Positions 55,310 to 64,000 of a stretch of 64,000 bases of DNA are shown here, in pieces. A program made the position numbers and the translations under genes. The first letter of the stretch is position 1; every line of letters starts with the position of its first letter. The notes under the pieces were generated by a model. It was not told where the DNA came from. It saw nothing but the letters and a program-made list of their open reading frames with translations, and did no database searches. The stretch spans positions 558,001 through 622,000 of the forward strand of contig CM034127.1 in the NCBI GenBank assembly GCA_019914995.1, in the 5' to 3' direction. This DNA is from Acanthochlamys bracteata. Lineage: Eukaryota; Streptophyta; Magnoliopsida; Pandanales; Velloziaceae.

Positions 55310-56008
55310 TTATTCTCTCACAGAAATTCCGTTATACTGAAGATAGACTTTACGTGAAGGAACACTAGTATCACCTGCCAGGTATGGGAATGAAAACAAC
55401 GTTGAGAGCTGGCAAACCGAACGGTTAAAGTTAGTTACAACTCCCACAACCGTCTTCTTTTGTTAATAATAATCTTCAACTTTTCGAGATACGAAAAGCA
55501 TTATTTTTCATTTCACATGTTATTCTCAGGTATGATCCTTACTTCTTTTGAAGACGATATCAGTGTTGCTTCTATTCAGGATCAAAACACAACATCATCC
55601 CAAATTCTTTTCTTGCGGAAGCAAATATGCGTTTAAAAGAATTTACTTATAACTGTATTTGGTTGTATTTTAGTTCTTTGCTATAAATTTATGAAGTGTT
55701 TAGCAATGCATTTCACACTTTTCTTAATTTAAAAATCTTTTAATTATTTTAAAATTTCTATTAAAATTTTGAAGAATACATGCGAATGTTATATATTCAT
55801 TATTTATGAGAAAAAATTTAAATTTATTTTTTGAAAAACTTTAAAGTAATCATTTTTTTAGAAAAAAATATATCATTTTATGCACTCTTATATGTTACCT
55901 GAGTCAGAATCTGTGCTATAGGAGCAGAGAGCCGAAGCAAAGGAAAATCAATTTTTTTTCTTCTAATTAGAAAAATCAAAGGTTAAAATATTTTTAAATC
56001 CCATCAAT

Positions 56009-58870
56009 TATAGATGCAAAAATAGACGGTCGGACCTAAGAAGACGCTCAGACTAAATCGAATGCAAATTTTTTGATTCCGGCCCGTTAGCTTGTTATTT
56101 AATAAAACATTAAAGAAATAACTTTAAAAATTATTATTAAAATATAAAAAAAATTATTATCAATTTATAATATGTATATAAGAATACAATTATATATTTT
56201 TACTAGTATTTGAAATGCTTTTATTTAAAAAAAATTTTGAAAATTGTTATATTAGATTTTTATTGTGAGTTATATGTGCATTCTTTTGATTGCGTGTTCG
56301 TAGTCTTTTAGACAAATTAGCTCTTCAACTATCTCACTAGTAAGTTGTGTTCTTCGTTCTTCAATTATTCTTTCGGCTGTGTGCCGATTCTGAAGACATC
56401 GTTGAGATAGAAATAGTTAAGATATTACGTGCTAATTGAGAGAGTACTTAATTATCTTGTTAATGTGTTTTCTATCAGTTCAAAATATTAAAATTTTTTG
56501 AGTTTTTATCATCTTCGACAATGACGGTATTTTCTTCAAAATATTTGTTTAAGTCCGAAGAAGATTTCATATTGTTTGAAGTTGAAGATGGTGTTTAATT
56601 TGAGTCAGGCTTGACGGAGATCAAAGACTACTTAATAGTTTTTTTTCTTATTTTGATGAGTTTGTGCTGTCGTCGCTTGTTGTTGTTGATTTCGCAAATT
56701 ATCAAACGTAACTTCATCAAGATCATAAATTTCGTATATCTTATTACGAGCATTACTTATTTGTAATTTAATATCGGAAATATCCAAATACATACCAATA
56801 TATATAAGAGTATAAAAAAATACACAAATTTAAATCTAAGATCTAACATAAAAATAAAATAATATAAAAGAGGAATATCATACCAATATTTTTTAATTTG
56901 CTTGTCATTATTATAACGATAAGTCCAAGTAATTGATTTGTTACATGTGAATACAAATAGTATGCATATTAAGAATTGAACGGAAAACTAATAGATAAGT
57001 AAGATAGTAAATACCAGATAATAAAACGATAGTATCATAAAAAATATCTAAAAAATGCTAAAAGTTTTTCAGCAATAATTTAATGAGTTTCAGTAAATAT
57101 GTTGTTACCTATTTTTGTATTATAAAAAATCATAAGCACATTTTTATAATATAAAATAATTTTTAACATTAAATAAGTAGAATTTCATCTTACTGGCATA
57201 TCAAGATTTAACTTTCGGGGTTTCAGATGTTCTGCTATACAATATCTTTTAAATTCAGCTAAACGTTGGTTTAAACTAGTAATTCAAAAAATAGCAACAC
57301 AAATATTATTAATCTGTTCACTTACTAACTGCATATCTAATTATACGATCAGATATGGTAAGCACAACATTGATGTAGTAAAATTTCTCCCATATATGAG
57401 CTTAGCTCCATCTCAAAAAATCTAATTGTTTTGGTATTTGCTAAAATATTATATAGTGTGATGGAGATAATGCTTATGTCCTATTCTTTAACTATATTTA
57501 TAATACGATCAGAAATATTTTTATCATCATTTGTGGAATCAATAAGTCTAAAACCAATAAATCTTTTTGGCATAATCTATTGTGAATCATATGCAATAAC
57601 ACTGAAATAATCTTATTTAGCTCTACCGCTCAAAATATCATATATTAATGCAATAGAAAAATTTATGAACTGAATTCATATTTTAATCTAGTGTGCATTT
57701 TATTAAATAAATAATAATATCGCTTCTAGTAGTTGTTCTACTAATTTTTTTAAATTGTGGAGAATATGCTCTTTTAATATGTTCTTCTGACTCACCAACA
57801 TTAATATGTAAAGCTATAGCACAAATCATACGAATAAGAAATTCTCTAACTATATTTGAATTATAATACTAAGTACTTACCGAACCATCCATATTTGAAT
57901 TGAAATTGAATTTGTGATAGCTCCCCTTCCGATTTCTTTTTTGAAAGCATATTTTTTATCGTGTGCTATTAAATATCGGATTCCTTCATAAGGATTAGCA
58001 GTTAGAAGTTTTTTACAAAATTTATATTTTACTATTTTTTATTTAGTACCATCACTTTGTATTGTATATTATGCGATGAAATAATTTCAGGTTTCAGAAA
58101 TTATGACTTTTAAACGTTTTTGTTACTGTCAATGTCGATACTAAAGCCAAACTACTTCCAACACTCAGATTTGGAGGACTTTCGTTGCATTGTTTATGGA
58201 AACTTTTTCTTTGTATTTGAGAAACTTCATCTTCTTCCTCCATATTTGCAACATCTATTTTTTTTAAATTTTAATCGTTCATGCCATAGTCATCCATATC
58301 AAGATTTATGGCACGAATATTTGGATCTATTTTGAATAACAACTAAAATTTTTTCGAGAACTAGAAAATTGTGAATTTAAGAAATAAAGTAAAAAAAAAT
58401 TTTACATTTGTATAAGTTTGAGTTTTTGAGATTTGAGAATGAAAATGAGAAATAAAACTTTATTGTGTGAAAATTAAATAAAAATATAATATATTTATAC
58501 ATAAAAATGTGAAATAGTAAATAAATTTTAAAAAATAAAAATAAAAACTGCATAGGTGATAAGCAGCCAACGGGTGTGTTACCGTTGACTAACGTCAGCC
58601 AACGATAACACACGCGTTGACTGATAATGGTCAAGCTGACATCAGCATGACCGTTGTTTTCTTTTTTGTTTTAATAATTTTTTTACTTAATCAACTGTTA
58701 GTGTTGATCACGTCAAAATCTCTGTTGACCGGTCAACAGCAATAGTGCTAGACGGATCGGTAATATCGGTCCGATAATGCATGTAGAATTGGACCGAATC
58801 GACTGATCCTATTACTGTTTACCGAATCGCAAATCGGTTATTTGGTCCGGTCTATATTTTCATCTATACC
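56009..58870 (-). mobile_element. Degenerate hAT-type DNA transposon (RICESLEEPER-like)
   Basis: The terminal repeats TATAGATGCAAAAATAGAC (left) and, reversed, TATAGATGAAAATATAGACC (right) bound a decayed minus-strand transposase. Readable pieces in order are a BED zinc-finger remnant near 58050-57900 (KFCKKLLTANPYEGIRYLI, ending in a conserved His), KRFIGFRLIDSTNDDKN and ILANTKTIRFFEMELSSYMG near 57580-57400, a LLHQCCAYHI motif, and EHLKPRKLNLDMPV then NSTYLML near 57235-57150. Many stops and frame breaks interrupt it, and the C-terminal dimerisation domain is not recognisable. The target duplication is unclear. It is immobile without outside transposase. Confidence 0.75.
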
Positions 58871-59390
58871 CATGATCAATTACAAAAACTAGTTGACTTA
58901 TTTATTATTATCATCCTTTTGGGGTCAAAATTTTAATTAGATAAGCACTTATTTTTATTGTCACATAATTTTATTTTTTTATTAACTTTTAAGTTTTACA
59001 CTTCACGTATTTTAATATAAATTCAAATTTTATTTTCACTTCTAAACTGAATTTATTTTCACAAAAATTTTAATTTAAACTTTATATCACGTGTTTCAAT
59101 TAGTATTTCGAATTATGGAGTTTTATTTTTCACTAAATTTTAGTTTTAGAAAATTTATTTTGTGAAACCCACTTTTATATAGGATGCATTTTTTTGATTT
59201 TGAAAGTGAATTTTTAGAAGTGAGTTTTTAGAAATGAGTTGTTAGAAATAGTGTTATTGAAAGTGAGTTGAATTTTTATGTTATTTTTGTAATAAAAAAT
59301 CAGTTAAAAGCGAGTTTTTTTGTTCTTTTATGTTATTTTGTGTTTGGAAATGAAATTTTAAAAGTAGAAGGAAGTGAGTTTTTTGGTTAA
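58871..59390. other. AT-rich spacer with short tandem motif
   Basis: Noncoding. A loosely repeated GAAAGTGAGTTTTTAGAA motif occurs several times at 59200-59265. No gene was recognised. Confidence 0.45.
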
Positions 59391-59674
59391 GAGCGTGTTT
59401 TAAATTGATAGAACTCCAATTTTTTCCGCCGAAATTAGAGTTTCATCAATTTTTTATATTTTAATTGCAAACAAAACTGAGAATTCGAGTTTCCAGTTCT
59501 GCACAAATAAAACTTAATTCCGCTGCATTCCTCTCTCTGAATCCACTTCCAACCCACTTCAAGAATCAATTGAAATATAAAAACAAAACTCCACTTCCAA
59601 CTTATTTTTCGAAAAACTCCACTTCTCATTTTTCACTTTCACGAAACTCAGTTACGGACATTTAAAATACGTCC
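59391..59674. mobile_element. Tourist-like MITE, copy 4
   Basis: A 284 bp element with left end GAGCGTGTTTTAAAT and right end ATTTAAAATACGTCC (two mismatches as inverted repeats), flanked by TTAA on both sides. It lies about 160 bp upstream of the helicase start codon and so may overlap the helicase promoter. Confidence 0.65.
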
Positions 59675-59831
59675 TTAAAGAACAGACCTATAATCTCCCT
59701 AATTCTTATTGGTCCAGTTTTCTGTTTGCTACGCGTCTTCCCCTACTCATTAATTTCTTCTTTCTAAAACCCTAGAACCCAACCCAAAACCAAACCACCG
59801 TTTCATTCATTGGTTCTTCCTCTTCACAAAA

Positions 59832-62800
59832 ATGGGGAGAAAAATCGATTACGAAGAACAACAAATCCCAGACATGAACTCAATCGAGAAGAAGAAATCA
59901 AAGAAAAACAAGAATGACAACAATGATTCAGCCACCCTGAAGAAGAAAAGCAAGAGAAAGATCGAAGAAGAAGAAGAAGAAGAAATTGCAAATTCAGTTG
60001 AACCAGTAGCGAAATCATCAGTGAAGAAGAAGAATAAGAAGAAGAAGAAGAGAGAAGAGGAGCGAGAGGAAGATGGTGGTGTGGTGGTATCAGGGAACGA
60101 TATAAACGATCCGAAGTATAAATCTCTGGGTTCGTTTGATGATTCTGGGCTCTCTTCTGAGGTGCTCGATTGCTGCAAGAATTTCAGCAAGCCGTCACCG
60201 ATCCAGTCTCGCGCCTGGCCGTTTTTGCTCAACGGTCGAGATTTTATTGGTATTGCGGCAACTGGTTCAGGTAATGTTGATGATTAAGTTTGTTGGTAGA
60301 TGCTTTGATGATTTGTGTTTCAGTTTGATTTTCATTTCCTTTGTTGATCCTTATGTTGGAGGTACAGTTATGTTGCCTTATAGAAGCTATTAGTTAGAAG
60401 CTAAGAACTTCACTTTAGTGCCATGAGGAAAGTTTTTAAGCGACAGAGTTGTTTGTGCTAATGTAGCTGCTTACCTTGTGTTCAGTAGTTTGAGTAGTCT
60501 AAATCTAAGGATCTTCGAGTTTAAAGAAATAGCTTAGAATTATATTGAGCATTAGCATCACTTGAAGCTGTAGAATTTGTCTGATTTAGCACAAGCACAG
60601 TAACATGAGACTGGATTATAAGTTTCAATGAGCAAAAAGGCATTCCCTATTATAATTTTAGTAATTCTTATGGAATTTTCATTTGCTACTAGCATATGGT
60701 ATATAATAGTGATAGTGGCTTTGGAATTCTGATGTTCTACAAGTTAGCCAAAAACGTTCAATCAGCTATTTTGCTTCACTAAATATGATGTCAATTGTAA
60801 CTAGTATTGTGCTAATTTGGAGTCTGCTGTTATAGGCAAGACCTTGGGTTTTGGGGTTCCAGCGCTGGTGCATATCTTGGAGAAAAAGAAAAAAGCAGCA
60901 TCCAATAAGGCTGTTCCACGAGTTGTTGTTCTTTCACCTACAAGGGAGCTTGCGCAACAGGTTTGTCCTGTATATTTACGCTTCATTTAGGAAATCTAAT
61001 AAAATTGATTATGACCTCTTTCTTTCTTAGGACTGTCAGAAGTAATGGTGGCTGATTCATATTTGGAAAAGGCTGCGTCTCTGTCCTGACAGTATTAGAA
61101 GTAGGTTGAAGAGAAAAGCTAGAGACAAGTTCACCTAGATAGAATTGTTTGAGATAATCAACTGCAGACTAATAACATAAGAAATTTTTCAGTTGAGCAG
61201 AGTAACTGGTACTTCTTTTAATGCCAGTTACCCAGGAGTCATTCTTTGAATGTGAAGTTTTGGTTCCATAGATGTCACTAGGGCTCTTCTGAGCTTTTAC
61301 ATAAGTTTGTGAAAAAGTTTTGTTGTGCGTTGTCACTACCATGTTGTGTTGCAACTTTTTTTGGCAGCTATATTTCTGTCAAGAAATTACATCTATAAAC
61401 TTTTGAGCAGTTTTCTGATGTTGTAGTCTTTTGATGGAAGATTGCAGATGTTCTATGCGATGCTGGATCTGCTTGTGGAATAAAAACTGTTTGCTTGTAT
61501 GGTGGGACCTCTAAAGGTCCACAGATTTCTTCTCTCAAATCTGGAGCCGTAAGATATCAACCTACATACTGGTTGCAAAATTTTTATAGTTTTCTTCTTT
61601 CTCCTGGTAAATCTCAAGCTAGGGATTGTGTCATATCCATTCTTTCAAATGGTTCTCTGATTAGCTAGAAGTGATGACATTTGGTAATGCTAAACTCATA
61701 TTAGTATTAATAAAAGTGTAAATAACCATTTCTTATATAGCCAATTGCTCTACTGCATACTGCTGATATTGTTTTGTTGCTCTTCATCCCAATTCTTCTC
61801 TTGTGAATATCTTATGTTTATCAATGCTATTTTATCAAGATTTGGTAGTATAACAAATGCTTCTGTTCCTCATTGGAAAGCTGCTTGTTGAGGATATATT
61901 TAGTGTTTTGCAGCTAACTGTTTTGGATGTTTTTAAAATGTATTCCAGGACATCGTCATTGGGACTCCGGGTCGGATGAAGGACTTAATTGAAATGGGTT
62001 TCTGCAGTTTGAAGGAAGTCTCTTTTGCAGTAAGTTAATTCCCTAGTGTTTTCTCATTTAATATGATCTGATGCTAATGTTAAAGCCATGATATGGGCTT
62101 ATGTGATTACTACAACGCCATCAGAAAGTATATCGCTTAGTTAGCAAAAAGATGACAGAATATCCACTTAATTATTGACAGAAGAGGCAATTTTCTCCAC
62201 TCCTGCAATTAATTTGTCATCGCCTTTTATATTTTAAAGTTCCAGATAATAGCTATTTTGTCATTGTTATATAAATTTGGTATGCAGTATTTCCTACTTA
62301 CCTTATTATCGTCATTTCTTTTACTATTGCAGTAGCTAATTTACTGTCATTAATGTAGCATGGAGTATGTGTCTTCTTATTTTCATTGAGCATGTAACCT
62401 TGTTGTATTATCATCATTTCTTTTAGTATTACAGTAGCTAATTTACTATCATAAATTTACATGGAGTTTGCTGTCTTCTTATTTTCATTGAACATGTACC
62501 TTGTTCTATTGTCGTCATTTCTTTAGTATTGCAGTAGCTAATTACTATCATTGATGTAACATGGGGTATGCTCTCTTCTTATTTTCATTGAACATCATGT
62601 ACCTTGTTGTAGGTTCTTGATGAAGCAGATAGAATGCTTGATATGGGATTTGAACCAGAAGTTAGGTCCATATTAAGCCAAACATCTACAGGTTTGTGGT
62701 ATTTTTTGGCAAATTCATGTTTCCTTGTTTGTTAGATTTCAAAGCAGTTCTATAACTTCATATGCCTTGCTGCTTTTATTTCATTTTTGTGTTTTTGCAA

Positions 62801-63392
62801 CCTGTGTTGTAAATCCTATATCTTTGATATAGTTATCTCCAGTATCTGATAGTCAAGTCCGCTGTTACATGAAATCAGTTTCATATTACTGCTTCACTTG
62901 GACATGCTCTATTATACTCGTTTTATTGTCTGCCATAAGTTATATTATCTTCGTCATGGCTAACGGATTTACATCAGTCATCCATCTGATTTGCTTATCT
63001 AAGAATCTGGTTCTCCTCAACACATGTTTAATTTTCCTGTACAGAAAGGCAGATGGTCATGTTCAGTGCAACTTGGCCTATTGATGTTCATCAGTTAGCA
63101 CAAGAATTTATGGACCCAAAACCTGTCAAGGTATGTACAACTTGTTTTCTTGTTTACTCCGTTTACTTCCTTTCTTATGCTCATGTTCAACATTTCCAGG
63201 TGGTTGTCGGATCTGAAGACCTTGCTGCTAACCATGATGTGATGCAGATTGTAGAGGTAATTTATATTCAATATCAGAAGTTTAGTATATGTCGTATTTT
63301 CTTATAGCTACTTTTATTTTGTAGGTTTTGGATGATAGATCACGAGATGAACGGCTTGTTGCTCTGCTAGAAAAATACCATCATTCTCAGAG
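59832..63392 (+). CDS. RH5: DEAD-box ATP-dependent RNA helicase, RH5-like (5' part, runs off the window)
   Basis: Eight exons are visible and in phase: 59832-60270, 60836-60960, 61441-61548, 61949-62029, 62613-62691, 63045-63130, 63200-63256 and 63325-63392. Together they encode 347 complete codons; the last codon is split and continues beyond 64000. The N-terminus is Lys/Glu-rich with nuclear-localisation-like runs (KKKNKKKKK). Helicase motifs in order are the Q motif ([18 protein letters not shown]), motif I (ATGSGKT, split by intron 1), [22 protein letters not shown] ([16 protein letters not shown]) and SAT (MVMFSATWP). The second RecA domain begins ([20 protein letters not shown]). It resembles Arabidopsis RH5/STRS1 and yeast Dbp3-type nucleolar helicases of ribosome assembly. 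The later motifs (VATDVAARGLD, HRIGRTGR) must lie outside the window. Confidence 0.93.
62300..62612 (+). repeat. Three-unit tandem repeat ending at a splice acceptor
   Basis: Three units of about 100 bp, with anchors near 62301, 62398, 62499 and 62602, share CGTCATTTCTTT, AGTAGCTAATT, CATGGAGT and CTTCTTATTTTCATTGA in order. The last copy of the anchor ACCTTGTTGTAG is the acceptor of helicase exon 5. Confidence 0.8.
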
Positions 63393-64000
63393 GTATATAT
63401 GATTTTACCTTCTGTTTTAGTTTATGAACTCTTCTTATATGTATTGCGGCACATACCATTGTAGTGATCGGAACCCATAAGATTGTCCAACTTGATTGCA
63501 AAAGAGTAGGGAACAAATTTTATTTGATTAAATTTTGATTATTGATATTAAATTTCTTGAATCATATTCTTTATAATGGATATCCAAGATAATCTCTCCT
63601 GAAAGCAGCAAATGCAAAGAATCATAAGATCGCAGAGGTATGATCTTTCAGGGATTTATAGGGTAGTATTAATGAATAAAAGAACTTCAACATGACTACT
63701 AGTAGTTAGAGACCAATTTGGAGCTTAGGGTTGGCATAGTCAATAGAAAAGCATTCTGTAGGAAGCTACATCCCCCTAAATTGAACTCCACTTCTGTTGA
63801 CCCTGAGGTCATAGTGGATTAGGATTGGTAGATTTATTGCATTAAGTTAAGCAGTATATGAATTCACATTCATGGCATGTGTATGTAAAACATGTTCAGA
63901 CTCCATGGACTTAACTATGGGCTTCATTTAATATCCTTATTGTGACCACGATCTTTTCCTTTCCAGCTATATCCTCTTTCCTCCTTGTACTATACTGTCT
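63393..64000 (+). other. Helicase intron, open at the window edge
   Basis: Follows the donor AG|GTATAT after exon 8. I see no continuation of the helicase (expected phrase VLVFALYK) before the window ends, so the whole stretch is read as intron. Confidence 0.6.

Larger units (their letters stand above)
52472..56008. other. Gene-poor AT-rich region with transposon relics
   Basis: The left side is the promoter of NPF copy B. An inverted repeat and a copia integrase fragment lie at 52891-53175, an LTR-like fragment at 53300-53460, a TA run at 53573-53592, AT-rich repeats at 53860-54085 and a MITE at 55091-55309. No intact gene is supported. Confidence 0.5.

Noticed and set aside
60271-60835. 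Apparent stop shortly after the helicase motif I (ATGSGNVDD)
   Set aside because: This is read-through into intron 1; the GT donor at 60271 and the acceptor at 60835 restore ATGSGKTLGFG, so the gene is not truncated there.

Overview
This window is nuclear DNA from a flowering plant, almost certainly a eudicot. Genes have many introns with GT-AG borders, intergenic DNA is very AT-rich, and the products are plant-specific (TOPLESS, TRICHOME BIREFRINGENCE-LIKE, BAHD acyltransferases, NPF transporters, B-type ARF). I cannot name the species from sequence alone. All gene models below were built by joining exons by hand at splice sites, and the reading phase was checked at every junction.

Layout. 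169-2177 (+) is a five-exon TBL-type wall-polysaccharide O-acetyltransferase. 2640-5486 (-) is a decayed phosphoacetylglucosamine mutase pseudogene. 7805-12168 (-) is a nuclear-type protein with a short SAP/LisH-like N-terminus and internal repeats. 13035-20891 (-) is an intact 25-exon TOPLESS-related co-repressor, closest by memory to TPR4. 22.1-27.4 kb is AT-rich and gene-poor. 27590-28813 and 30770-32017 (+) are two intronless tandem BAHD acyltransferase paralogues, the first with a ruined HXXXD motif. 32436-39211 (-) is an 18-exon RelA/SpoT homologue. 39921-43445 (-) is a six-exon ARF-family GTPase. 44868-47025 and 48346-52471 (-) are two tandem NPF (NRT1/PTR) transporters. 52.5-59.4 kb holds transposon relics: a copia integrase fragment, a degenerate hAT element with a BED zinc finger, and small MITEs. 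59832 to the right edge (+) is the 5' two thirds of a DEAD-box helicase of the RH5 type, cut by the window end.

The genes are ordinary neighbours and not a functional cluster. The two tandem pairs (BAHD, NPF) are the parts under recent change: both show paralogues diverging at residues that define the family's activity. The least obvious signals are the pseudogene with no long ORF, a Tourist-like MITE family sharing TIRs and TTA target duplications at four places, and a three-unit tandem repeat in a helicase intron that runs up to the splice acceptor. I found no CRISPR array, no rRNA gene, no complete tRNA gene and no clear candidate for a wholly new multi-gene system.
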